DNA of 64,000 nucleotides from Xiphias gladius (Eukaryota; Chordata; Actinopteri; Istiophoriformes; Xiphiidae): the NCBI RefSeq assembly GCF_016859285.1, contig NC_053422.1, positions 8,298,501 through 8,362,500 of the forward strand, given 5' to 3'. Both the position numbers and the translations under genes were made by a program. Below, one piece after another: positions 38,491 through 63,444 of the stretch (position 1 is the stretch's first letter; each line of letters opens with the position of its first letter). The notes under the pieces are model-generated. The model did not search any database, was not told the DNA's origin, and saw only the letters and a program-made list of their open reading frames with translations.

Positions 38491-39826
38491 TGTCAAAATA
38501 ACGCAATTGCAGGACTGTTGTATTTAGACTATTTGTTTGTTTCTTTGGTACTGTACAACCAGCAAAAACATCCATGCAGCCTATATACATGTAAAGCCCA
38601 TCAGGCATTGCTCACCGTAAAGCCTTTATGTTCTTCAAATATACTTGAAATCAACATTTTTACTTAAAAGAATTACAGTTGACTACACATGGTTTTATAA
38701 CCGTACACAAGCCATACTTTGAAAGTAGCCTTTTAAACAGTGGCTTATTTAGAATGCAGATCACCAATTTAAAGTGTCCACACTGTATTTCAAAAATTAG
38801 GGTCTTAAGTCACCTACAAAGTGGCATAACCTGACTAATGGCTGATACGGAAACACATTTTTTATTAATGGCCAATTGTCTTACCGAGAAAACAATTTTT
38901 TTTATAGTTAAACGTAATGTCCTCCGGCTAGTTATCACTTCAGACAGGGAGAAGTGGTCGAACTGTCTTGAACCCCTAGCAAAAACAAAACAAAGCAACA
39001 TCACACTCTTATTACGCATAATACGGTTTTGCAGTCTTCAACGGCCAATGCTGACCCACTTGAAAAGAGGAAAATCACTTAAGTGGGTCAGTTTTTTTCT
39101 TTACGACACTTATTCTTCATAGTACCACGTTTAATGTGCGTCCTGTGGCTGTGCTTGACAAGTTTTTAAAATACTTTTTAAACTACAGTTAATTTACACT
39201 GTTGATATTAGTTCTGAGATGGCTTTGACAGTTGGAATACGGTATATCTTAGCGATTAGGGGTTGGCTGAACTCAGTCCTTTCGCAATAAATGAAACTTG
39301 TCTCAGCCCTTCTCACCCAGGGTATCTATTCAGGTTGCTTACAGCACATTAAAGCATGATGGTACATGCCCACGTATTGAACTGTAATTGCTCCTACTAC
39401 CCATTTTTCCTTTTTGGCACAGCCTTGTCACCAGGAAAGCTGCAGTATTTGTTTAGGTAAACCACCCAAGGGTTAAAATAGGTCATCAAGTTTTTGACAT
39501 TACAACAGTCCAGCCAAGTCTCTTGTCAATATCAGAACCAAAATTTAAAGCATTGAATTGGACACACAGAACTCCAAAGACCTGAAAATGTACTCAGTAG
39601 ATTTTACAATTCCAACCTGGTTGAACGAAACACACATACATCCACCAACTTTGGATCTTTGGCCTCACAAACCTTATCTGTTGGACAGAATGAAAATAAT
39701 CAGTGTGACAACCAACCTTATTTTGACCCCTTCATGACAAGTATCACATACAACCAAACTATGCCCAATCAAAAATAGAACACAAAAGTAACTTAACAAG
39801 TCTCTTGGTATATAAAAATATATAGA

Positions 39827-39832
39827 TTTATT
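39827..39832 (-). promoter_or_regulatory. hnrnpa0: candidate poly(A) signal for hnrnpa0 paralogue 2
   Basis: AATAAA on the - strand, 3.8 kb after the stop codon in genomic distance, or about 2.4 kb if the 3'UTR intron is removed. A second AATAAA lies near 41116-41121. Confidence 0.35.
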
Positions 39833-41281
39833 GTAGATTCATAAAAAGCACGGCCAACAAAACAGATGTTTCCTTTTCCTACGGGATGATCAGAAGCATC
39901 ATTAATCCTACAAAGGTAAGAGAACAAAAGTAATATTTACACTCCGATCACCATATCATCACTCACAGTATTTTTGCCACGCACATTACAGCAACTTGTG
40001 TGTCTCACTAGTTCTCCTGAAATATCACATTTTATGGAATTGAGGGATTACTGTTTATGTTTTGTGTTGAGGTTTTAGTGCTCGTCTCTCTCATACCATT
40101 ACAGCAAGTACACCTTACAATGCAAATAAGTATACACTGTCTGATGCATTGGTGTGTTCAACATCAAGAGTTTATTGATAAGCTCACTTATGGCTACTTC
40201 AACTCGCCTTTTAAAACAGATAAAGAGCATGTCTGTCTTTATCTGAGAGCATGAGAGAGAGCACTTCAAGCATAGCTCTAAGCTGCTCAATTAGCAGCAA
40301 CCTTAAAATTTAAGAATAAAATTAAAACCAACACTGACTAAATGACACACACAACACCATGACCAACAACAATGAAAAATTTCTTTTAGATTTTGGTCAG
40401 CAGACTTTAAGACCCCCCCAAAAAATTCACAATGACAAAAACTCACAGCAGACTTGAATATTTGGTCATAGAAGCCACTCACTGGTCTCCAATTGGCTTC
40501 TGAAACTTTAAACTGGTAACAACTTTACACCTTTGGAAATTTCAACTCTCTCCCATAATCGCTGAAAAACACAGCCCCATAGCTGTAGAATTTTGTTTCG
40601 TGTTAATTGCGTAAAAGGTGGTTAAAAAAAAAAAAAAAATCACATATAAACCAGAATTGTTATATTAAATAATCTCTTACACCTCCAGAGCCTGTTCAAC
40701 GCAAATCTTGGGTGTATTAAAAAGGACTACTACTACAAATTGGCTCAAATGGGCATCAACCTCTTATTACCCTAATTACTTACATCTGATATTCTGCAAC
40801 AACTCCTGTTGTCCTCAAAGGGCATTGTATATATTTCACCTGTTGTCTTTCCAGGCTCAAGTTCAATGTGATAAAGGGAAACACAGTATCCTCTGATGGC
40901 AGATCCACACATCAGGGAAATTTGATGGATCGTCACAGTTCATTTGTATTCTTTACCCCATCTCCAGTTAATTTACAGGCACTGTGCATCTAGCTGTGGA
41001 GGAGCGTTTCTGGCTTTTCAGGCACATGCAGAATGTGCCAATGAAGCAATTCACATTTCATTAACACATGCCTCCCAAGAGGAGTATCATGCTTAGAATA
41101 CAGCCAAAGTATAACTTTATTTTAGTTTTTCCTTACTTGAAAATAAACACTGTACAACCATATAAAAACATACACAACCCAATATGGGAGTTAAACCTGT
41201 AGACTATAGAAACACAAGACATCATATTGGTTTATTGTATTTTGAAACCCAGTGCCCAAATGCAAACTTCTCCCAGGAAGT

Positions 41282-41708
41282 CAGTGGTTTTCAACTTGGG
41301 GGGGTAATCTTCACAAGATTACCAATAACAAACTGAACCCATGCCACCACCTTTATTCTTGTCATTAGCTTCAAATGTAATGCTGCACGTCTCAGCATCT
41401 TTGATGCTTCTGAAACCAGATTTAAATTTTACATTCTTAAATTTATGGTAGGACACAAGATGAATCTAAGACTTCACAAGATGATTGTAGAAAGAACAAA
41501 CATTGTATTTCTGACCACTCAAATTGTTTTTTTTTTCTTCCCCCATTTAATAGTGAATATTTGTACCTCTTAGGGCCAATTTAAAAAACGCTTCCCTTCA
41601 AAATTCCTGAGGAGAAAACACTGATGTCCACACAAAGACTAACCTGTGATGAGGGTTCACCACTAAATGCTTTAAGGGGTAAGTGGCCAAAAAGGTTGGA
41701 AACCACTG
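41282..41708. mobile_element. MITE with CAGTGGTTTTCAAC ends
   Basis: The left end CAGTGGTTTTCAACTTGGGG pairs with the right end AGGTTGGAAACCACTG (one mismatch in 14). It is about 427 bases and non-coding, and resembles the abundant fish CAGTGGTTCCCAAC family. No clear target duplication. It lies inside the probable 3'UTR of hnrnpa0 paralogue 2. Confidence 0.6.
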
Positions 41709-41972
41709 GCTTCAGTGTTGTGGTGTAATAGATCACTTCACAGGTCCATTGTTAATAATCAGCGCTGGTCATTGGGAAAAGAACATTTATGACTGCACTG
41801 GAGCACTGTGTTATCAAAATTCACCCATACCTGAAACCAAACACATCTTCAACAAAACCTGTTTGATTAAAACCCTGTTACTCAGTCAAATAAAATTTTG
41901 ACCAAACTGGGGAATCCTTTGTGAAAACTGACTTCACCTGAGGGGGAGAAGGCACAACCACTCTCCGGGCCC

Positions 41973-42047
41973 CCACGTCGGCGTGGAGACACACACCCCA
42001 TCATTTTCGGGGTGATGTCCTCGTGCCCAGGTTACCCTAGCAACCTG
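41973..42047 (-). other. hnrnpa0: cluster of three short hairpins in the hnrnpa0 3'UTR
   Basis: Three perfect stems within 75 bases: CCACG/CGTGG (41973-41977 with 41982-41986, 4-base loop), CACCCC/GGGGTG (41994-41999 with 42009-42014, 9-base loop) and CAGGTT/AACCTG (42028-42033 with 42042-42047, 8-base loop). On the transcript strand the third stem starts with the CAG of a strong 3' splice site. No known RNA family was recognised. Confidence 0.4.
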
Positions 42048-43470
42048 TAGGAGATGGGAGAGAAACAGAGTGAGAAACTGGACAGAGCAAGGTTTTCCGG
42101 AGGAGACACCAATTTACTCGTTCCATTATCTAAGTTAATGCTGGAACAAAATTTGTGTCCCCTTCCACCCACTTAAAATGCAATAAAGACCAAATTAAGT
42201 AACCCCCCCCTTTGTTTTTATTTTAAGATTAGCTATATAAAAAGGCGCAGTGAGCTATGAAGTGTCAGTTAAGTTGTATAAGATTAAACAATGGCACACT
42301 TGTGTACCATCTCAAAGATATTCCATACATGGTTGACCAACACAGAGTGAAGACAGTTTGATTTACATACCTAGTTTGCTGGATGTGGATATCCTAAAGA
42401 GATATTTCAGACTCCTATCACAATCGACCCCAGGTAATCAACAGGGTCCTGATGTAGCCTACAAACAAACTGCTACGGCTATTTTGGCTGGGATAGCCTA
42501 CAGGAATACGAGTAAGAACACCTAAATGTAGGAATAATCAAAGATAAATATCAGAGCCCTCATGTCCACATATAGATATGTATTCAAATGTGTAAAAAGA
42601 AAAATAGTTATATTAGCAATGTCTAAAAACCACAATATAAAAACAAGGTCAAACCCTACAAAGCCTACATGCATTGGCTGTGGGTAGACTACAACCATTC
42701 TGTAACCATTTCACCCACCTGAGAGTAAGGGAATAAACTGTGGGAAAGATGCCATGTAACTAAAGATCGACAAGATGATGTCACTTATAAAACCTGTGGA
42801 TGAACTTGAGGAAGCCTGGTTAAATAAGTAAAATAACTAAGCTAAGTGGTATAACGTTTTATTTAAAATGAACATACATAAGCATACCAAAGTGTTTTAA
42901 CAGTAGGTTTGTTCTCCAGACATGAAAGTATACAATATACATTAGATATTGCTACAGGTAAATGGAAAATGAACAATATTTAGATTTAAACTAGTACTAT
43001 GCGTGAGGAGAGTTTGAGTACAGTATAGGGAAGGAAACAAGGAAACTGGATCCCGCAGTATCACGTTCCCGCCTTTGCTGAATGACCCAAATAAATGATT
43101 ATACAAACTGCTGTTACCAGTATAACATAGCTATGAAATCCAAAACCACATAACATGCTTTCTCATCCTCATACATTGAAATCACACTAAATTTATTCCA
43201 GAAAACAAAGTCTAATCTAATTGCTTAAAAATGTAAATATTAAGATAATCAGAACTTGTCAGCAAAACAATCCTACATCGAAATTTTCAAAACAACGAGT
43301 GAACGCAAATTAAAAAAAAAAAAAACAACTCTAAACGACAACCACAAGCCGTCGGCATGTGGCACATAAAAGGGATCACTGTGTTTTATTCATCCTGTTA
43401 ATGTGTCCTAGATGAACGGCAACAACTGCTGCTCGTTATTATCAGGTTCTCTGGGAAGTGACCTTCCTAC
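42045..43470 (-). other. hnrnpa0: candidate 3'UTR intron of hnrnpa0 paralogue 2
   Basis: On the transcript strand the donor is CCAAACAG|GTAGGAAGG at 43471/43470 and the acceptor is CTCTCCCATCTCCTACAG|GTT at 42045/42044, preceded by a long pyrimidine tract. The donor lies 181 bases after the stop codon, beyond the roughly 50-55-base limit for nonsense-mediated decay. Splicing here is inferred from the sites only. Confidence 0.5.
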
Positions 43471-43651
43471 CTGTTTGGGTTTTTGAGGTCTTCATTATGA
43501 TTAGAGGGGGTCTCTGTGTCCGTATCTCTGCCATGGTTGGGATTCACGGCAGACGCCCCGTAACTGAATTTTAAGTTTTGGCGTTCAAATCCTGGCTGGA
43601 GGTAATTTGTGGCAGGGGATGGGTGGTTGTTTTTCCGTTTTACAGTCTCAT

Positions 43652-44700
<1,049 letters not shown>

Positions 44701-47700
44701 GGGAGTCGATATTCGTCTCAAATCGTACAAAACCACGGCAATAATTCTGAAACACTGAAGAAAATAAACTAAAAAATACGTTTCCGCGTTATAACGCGCA
44801 GTATCGTCGCGGGCTTTAAATTGAGAACGGTCTGCGTGGGTGACATGGTATCTAAATGTATCGATCGGAGGCAATTGTTCTGATATTTACATGTATGGCA
44901 TCCTAAAAACTAAAAGTGACTTAGTTCAGAGACTCTCTTTCGGCATACTCATACCGTATCCCTCCGATTTGCCTCTGATGTTAAGCTCACACAATTGAAG
45001 TTAACAAATATGCTCTTATGCTACTGAATGGGGCTGTAATGGGGACCCGGGTCTCTGGTGTCTTGGAGAACTTTCTCAACCACAAAGCGAAATTGCGGAG
45101 CCACGTGTGAAGAAAGCTTAAAGGTAGAGACAGTGCCTGTGGCATTGCTTTAGGATTGCCTTGCATGTCCTGTCATGGCTGATCTCACTGTATCTGGTGA
45201 AAACAGGAAACTTCACCAGTTATCAGCAGCAGCAGCAGCATGGTTAGTGTGCAAAGAGATCGAGATACCATGCAGGCTCTTAGTGATTTGGGTTAAAACC
45301 ACAATCAAGAAGATTTAGAGTTTGTGACAGTGAGGGGACAGGCGACAAAAACCACAGCCAGTTCAACATTTCTTTTTTGTAGAACATAACACCACTTATT
45401 CTGTCGTTTGAAATAAAATAAAAAAATCTAGAGCTAAAAGAATTAATCAAGTAGGTAATTGACAGAAATGGTTCAGACAGTTTGATTATCAACCAATGAT
45501 TTCAGTAAATTAAATCAAATTTTAGGATTTTCTGCTTTTCTCTGTTTTATATCACTGTGATTTGAATATCTTTGGATTTTGGACCATGGGTCAAACAAAA
45601 CCAGCAATTTAAAGATGTTACACTGGGCTACGGGAACTTGTAATGGTTATTTTTCACAATTGTCTTACATTTCGTAGACACTCAGTCGAATTGGAAAAAA
45701 AAAAAAACGGATGGATTGATCAGGTATTAAAATTATTGGTAGTTGCTTTCAGCCCATTAAAATCCCCAATTTTCATGTAAGAGCACCTACAAAACCCTCT
45801 CTGGTGGTAGATGCAGTGTCTTTGGAACAAAGATTAATTTGCACCTTGGTGACATTGCAAAATCAAGAGTTAGTTTCGGGTTTGGAAAGAGGAATCAAAG
45901 ATCGCAGTCAATTTGTTGGTCCTCATCAAATTTACCTAGTAACATTGTTCCTTTATGCTCGTCTATTGCCATGATAATCTACGTCACAGATAAGAGATCA
46001 TTGCTACGGTATATTACCATGTGTATGCATGCTTTTCACTGCTAGACCCAAAAACGCCCACACAGAATGCCGACCTCCTCACACCATGGAGATTCAGGTA
46101 GTTTCAGATGAAAGACACAACATATGGTGACATTTCCATGTCAACAGAATAGCAATGAATAGTTTATCTCATCGCACCTACCAGATCTTATGGTAATGCT
46201 GATTTTCAGAGCCCACACAGCAGAGTAGACATTGCAAATAAAGAAACTGAAATCAAAGTTCACTGAAATCTTTATGAGACATATTGCTCATGAAACAATC
46301 CCTTTATCTATTCTACCAACACACACACACAGGACAGTCTGTGTCTTTACAAATACAGTTCCAAATCATTAATGGACACAAATGAGGCAACTTTTGGTTT
46401 TGTCAAGAAACAACAAATGGAAGAAATGATTGACCACAAGACTGATCGTGTTAAACATAAAACTGCATGTTTGGATTGCTTTATGTGGGTGTTCAGAGTT
46501 ATACTTTCACACTTGAAGAGTTATTTGTGCATTAGTTGACCCCTGAAGTCAACTTTTATGTCCTATTAATCCACATTACAGATTTGTGTACATCTTGTTC
46601 TGTTCACACTCCTAGTTCATCCGCCTTCTAGAGAAAGTCATAAAGGATGCGGATAAGTCATGTTCTCAGACGACTAAAAGCAAAGTTTTTCTTTCTAAGT
46701 TTGCACGAAAAAGGCAGGAATGTTCAAACAACAGCCTAGTTGCGGTTTCTACCCTGTGTCTTGATGAATTTTTCAAATAAAAGATTCTGCATGAAACTAC
46801 ATGAAATGCTGATAAGGTTGGTGTACTTTCATGCTAAGTAAACTTTGTAGTGTTGGTGCCCCAAGCAGCTTTAAAATACGCAGAGTTAAAGGGAAAAATA
46901 TCTGCACAGTCCTTAACTTTATTATCTTGTTCATTGTTGGAAAAATAGTTATCAAATTATAACTATTTGGGTAAGGCTGAATGAACTAAAATCACCCAGG
47001 GTACCATCTTTAAAGGGAGTAAAAATCCAAAGTTCACTGAACTGTACTCATTCTTTTAGCTGAGGACGAGAAAAAAAAAAAAAGGGAAACTGGTTGAGTA
47101 GAGCTGAAAATGTCAAACCTCACACACAATAAAGGAAGACAATTTGTTCATGAGGGGGAAAAAAAAAAAAAAAAAAACATCAGAGAGGGGTGTCTTGTTT
47201 GTATATTGCGTAAACTTCACTTATGGTAGTAAATACACCATAATTAATATAACCAAGATCATGAAACTAACAGCTTCCTCAGAAATGATAAGTTATACTG
47301 AACAACCAGTTAACTTGAGGATACTGCGGGCTATATCAGGTTAACAGCAGCCAAGAAAAGACTCGTTCAGTTCACACAGCAATCTTCGTAGAAGGTTAAT
47401 CTTTGTTGTCATTACTTGTCTCCAAAACCCCCTGAATTTATACATGAGGGTGGTCAATTCCTATCTAATATTTACATTTGAAAAGGAGCCTACTGCAGCC
47501 CAATCAGGCTCCAGTGTCACAGCCAAGGAGGGGTGTAACGCAAAAAATGTTAGGCAGCTTAAAGGTGGCATTAACATATATGCCCTCAAAAACCCACCCA
47601 AAAGCACATGGCCAGAAGACAACAGCATGCAGCACATAATAAGATGCTAAAATGAGACCAGGCAGCCATGTTTGTTTTAAAAAAGGCCTAAATCTCATGT

Positions 47701-47790
47701 GTTTATCTGGTTAATGAAGTGAGTTAACACAGTCCTGCCACATGTTATTTAAGTAACAAAGGAACACGACTAGGAAAAGGAAAAAGGCGA
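44701..47790. other. spacer between hnrnpa0 paralogue 2 and maea
   Basis: No coding exon recognised. It contains a MITE copy (45427-45755), a short (AC)n run at 46319-46332 and poly-A runs at 47070 and 47159. Confidence 0.6.
45427..45755 (+). mobile_element. MITE copy, GCTGCAAC family, degraded
   Basis: Starts TCTAGAGCTAAAAGAATTAA and ends TTATTGGTAGTTGCTTTCAG. The interior keeps TTTGAATATCTTTGGATTTT and AAAGATGTTACACTGGGCTA. Confidence 0.55.
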
Positions 47791-47807
47791 AGTAACCTCA
47801 ACAAGTT

Positions 47808-47813
47808 TTTATT
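47808..47813 (-). promoter_or_regulatory. maea: candidate poly(A) signal for maea
   Basis: AATAAA on the - strand, about 400 bases after the maea stop codon. This gives a short 3'UTR (about 47790-48209). Confidence 0.5.
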
Positions 47814-48209
47814 TGTTGTAGTAAAATCAAACATCTACCTAGCAGATTTTCACCCCCTCAGTCCTTTTCTCTAGTCTCTAATCTTCAGAGTGAAGGCCTG
47901 TAAAATAATGACAATGTTGATAGTCCATGTGCTTGAATGGATCAGATCAAATGACTTCTAGCCACATCTAAAACAGTCTGAAAGGAGAAGAGGCCAGTTT
48001 CTTTGTGACAAAATGGGAGGGTGTGGGTGAAAAGGAGTCAATCATGTATCGGGAGGGGGTGTTGTAGGTCATTTTGGGTCTCTCTGTGGGGGGTAGAAGG
48101 GCACTGGATCACAGCTCCACAGGTGGCTCTCTGAGTAGGCCAGGTCACAGGTGACGGATGACGGGCCATATTCAATCATGTTAACACTCAGACAGGGTTA
48201 TCTGAGTGA

Positions 48210-60166
<11,957 letters not shown>

Positions 60167-60479
60167 CTTGGTTTTGTGGTTTTCTTGTGGTTGTTTGTGT
60201 TTTTTTTTTTTTTTTTTTTTTTTTCCCCCATCAACTCAAAACGGCCTTGGCGCTCACTACCGCCACCTGGTGGGACGGTGTCACCAGACAACGTGCAGGG
60301 TCAGGGATGCTTTATATCAGATTCCTCAGATGCGTTTCTTACCCGAAGGGGCTTACAATTTAGAATATTTGTTGATTAAAGTTGAGATACAACATGTTGT
60401 TTACATGACACAATTTCACCACAATATCCATTTAGCAGCTGCTTTTTTTTTGCTTTTCATTATTGATAAATTTGCTGAT

Positions 60480-60716
60480 TATTAAAGAATGCCAACTATA
60501 ATTTCCCAGAGTCGTCAGATGTTTTTTGTTTTTTGTTTTTTTGTCTGACCAACAGTCCAACAACGATATATGGCCAAAAAAAAGCATCGAATCTTCATAT
60601 TTAAGATATTTGAACCAACAAAATAACAAAAATTACTATACATTTATCAAAACAGTGGCTGATTAATTTCCTCTTTTTTGACTCATTGATTAATCGACTA
60701 GTCGTTGCAGCTCTAG
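60480..60716 (-). mobile_element. MITE fragment, GCTGCAAC family, inverted
   Basis: Contains TTGTCTGACCAACAGTCCAA and ATTGATTAATCGACTAGTCG, and ends GTTGCAGCTCTAG, the family terminus in reverse. Confidence 0.6.
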
Positions 60717-61224
60717 CTCTGGAGCTTTCAAACACATCACATGCGCTTCATGAGCACAAGGAGTTTGCCCGGTTGTCATGAAACTATAAATGTTCAATTC
60801 TCTGTCCCTCTGTCCACACTTGCTCATAATCTGAAAGATATTTAGCAGTTCTACCTGCATACCTATTTCAGTCCATAAATAATCTGGACTAAATGTGTAA
60901 CTAAATCAAAGATGTAGTGAATGAACAACAACTTCCTCAGTTACTGTTCTTAATCCTGTTTTCTTGTATTCTGTAGGGTTACTGTATTTGAGCGTCCACT
61001 TCAAGAAGAGGTGAGTTTGAGCCTCATCGGTCACTCGTTACATTTACATTGAACTGTAATCTAACAAAATAAGATTCCTGTTATTCTAGTACAGCACCTC
61101 TGTTATATCCGCTGACTCTGAATCTGACTGAAACTACAGAATTCTTAGATTTCAGCCACCAATACCAAGCAGAATAGATGACAGCAGCGTGTAATGTAAT
61201 CAAATCAAATCAGGAACGGAAGAG

Positions 61225-61490
61225 TTGATGTCATTATCAAGCAAAAATGCCAAAAGTTGAGTTTCAAACTTCTCAAATGTGAGGATTCGCTGCTTTTTTT
61301 CTCATATCATTGTAAACTGAATATTTTGGGGGTTTGGGACTGTTGGTCAGACAAAATAAGCAACTGAAAATGTAACACTGAGTCCTGGGAATTGTGATCA
61401 CAATTCTTTATATATTTTTAATACTTCTGACATTTCAGAGGTAAAAATGTAGAAAAAATATCAATTGGATTGACTGGTAAGGAAAAAATA
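61225..61490 (+). mobile_element. MITE copy, GCTGCAAC family, ends eroded
   Basis: The interior matches well (ATCAAGCAAAAATGCCAAAA, GTAAACTGAATATTTTGGGG, GGACTGTTGGTCAGACAAAA), but both termini are lost. Confidence 0.6.
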
Positions 61491-62182
61491 ATGAGAAGCA
61501 AAATGTAAGAAATCAAACTTGTAGCGAGTGGGGAAAAAAGCCTGATGTTAGTGGGGATGAAGAAGTCAATCGTTAGTTTCAAGGAATCCTGAATTAATTA
61601 TTATTTTCGCCCATGTGGAACCCAGTCCGGGGTATAGTTCAAGACAGCCTCTTGAAATAAAACCTCTGAATCCTATGATGGGAATAATATACCAATATTT
61701 CATCATCGCAATGTTTTATTCCACTGATGAGGAAATGAACTAATTTGAAAAAGAGAAACCATCCTGTTTCAGGTATCTTTTTCAATAACATGCAATTAGT
61801 GCACATACTGTGTTATTTCAAGTCTTTTTTAGGAACTGAAGATACAGATTACAGTCCATACGAATCCCCCCTACACCCGTTCCATATCATGGCCACATTT
61901 CTTTTCCTGTGTGAGTGAGAGAACCCTCCCCCCAGCCGCGGTGAGCATATTGCCATTGGCCGCTGTCCAGTGCCAAGCCGTGCTGATTGGCTGGCACACA
62001 CTGTAATAGCTTACAATTGGCCCATTATCTGCTGCATGCCCCGCACCCCAACACCCCCCACACAGCTTTGGAACAAAGTGGAACAGTGGACACAGAGAGA
62101 GGAAGGTGATGCAAGGTTTGTGATGTATTTTTGGCCCCGTATCGAGTGCTTCCTGTGTGTAATTTGTGTGTAATTTGTGTGT

Positions 62183-62260
62183 AGTGTGTGTATGTGTTTG
62201 TGTGTGTGTGTGTGTGTTTGTGTGTATATGTGTATGTGTGTGTGTGTGTCTGTGTGTGTG
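62183..62260. repeat. (TG)n microsatellite
   Basis: Imperfect TG repeat with TA and TT interruptions. Confidence 0.9.
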
Positions 62261-63105
62261 TTCAAATGTGTGAATTTACGTGATAGTAGCGGCTGTGCTG
62301 CAGTTTGTTTCTACCCCGTGTTCAGGTTTGGAGGCGATAACTCTGTGCCAAGCCAAATAAGGGGGAAATGACTCTGTGTGTGTTTACTTACAGTATGAAG
62401 GCTTGCTTGTGTGTGAATTTATGAACATATGAATGTGTTTATTTTTGTTTGTGTGTGTACGGTGTGCGTAACAGGAGGCGTATTGTTTATTAATGAAGAA
62501 CTTGGCAGAGGAATGGGTATCTCCGCCTCTTAAAAGATGGATTTCGCCCAGACCGGTTGCTGAATGCTGGTACAATTTATTGAATCTAGAAAGAAGCGAT
62601 GGGTCTTTAATTCTCATGGACTTTGGCTCTTACCATCGATTTTCATCTCAAAGCATGATTTTATCCAAACGTCCAAGATCAAAAAGTTCTTTATAAATCC
62701 TTGCCGCGATGATTTTCTGTATCAGTCTCTTTAGAGTACTGATGCAGATTCTGCAGGCTTTGAAGTGAACCCCAGGTGGACAGGGCACTCCTGTTACGAC
62801 CACCTTCATTAGCATACATCATCAAATAAAGATGTGAGGAGTTGTGAGCCAAAATCTGAAATTTAAACTGAACCATGGCTGCTCATTCGTTATTGGAAAA
62901 CTTTGGCAACTGTACATTTAGACAGGAAAAAGTTTTCTTTTTTTTTAAGAGTTTTTGTTCCTCTCGACAAGAAGCTTTAAAAGTCACTCATTATGTAAGA
63001 CAGGCCGATGCTTTCAAAAGTGGAGTTCATCTGAGATTCACACATCCAAGGTGCGCAAGATTAAACAAGCTTACACACCTCATTTAGAGCCAATTTGCAA
63101 GTACA

Positions 63106-63444
63106 GTAGAGCTGTGACGATCAGTACGAAAGAAAAGTAATCGGCAGCTATTTTGACGGTCGATTGTCATTTAAGTAAATGATAATCAAGCAAAAATGCC
63201 AAACATTGCTGCGTCTCAGATGTGAGGGTTTTCTGCTTTTCTTCGTCTTATGTGATGGGGAATTTCTCTCTTTGGGTTTCAGACTGTTGGGCAGACAAAT
63301 CACATCTGAAGATGTCCCTTTGAAATTTAGAAGCTTGTGACAGGCATTTTTCACCATTTTCTGACATTTTATCGACCGAACCCCGAGAATCGAAAAACAG
63401 TCGTCAGGTTATTTGAAAATAAAATTAGTTGTTAATTGCAGCTG
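63106..63444 (+). mobile_element. MITE copy, GCTGCAAC family, near full length
   Basis: Starts CAGTAGAGCTGTGACGATCA and ends TTAGTTGTTAATTGCAGCTG. All interior landmarks are present (AATCAAGCAAAAATGCCAAA, GACTGTTGGGCAGACAAATC, CATTTTCTGACATTTTATCG). Confidence 0.65.

Larger units (their letters stand above)
37878..43651. other. spacer between the two hnrnpa0 genes
   Basis: Starts with the paralogue 1 promoter. It then has an interspersed repeat (38288-38490) and, from about 39827 upward, the probable 3'UTR of paralogue 2, with a hairpin cluster, an intron and a MITE (separate entries). No other coding exon was recognised. Confidence 0.6.

Noticed and set aside
41973-42047. Hairpin cluster as a tRNA, vault RNA, Y RNA or snoRNA
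   Set aside because: No matching boxes or conserved sequences of these families could be seen; kept only as an unclassified structured element.
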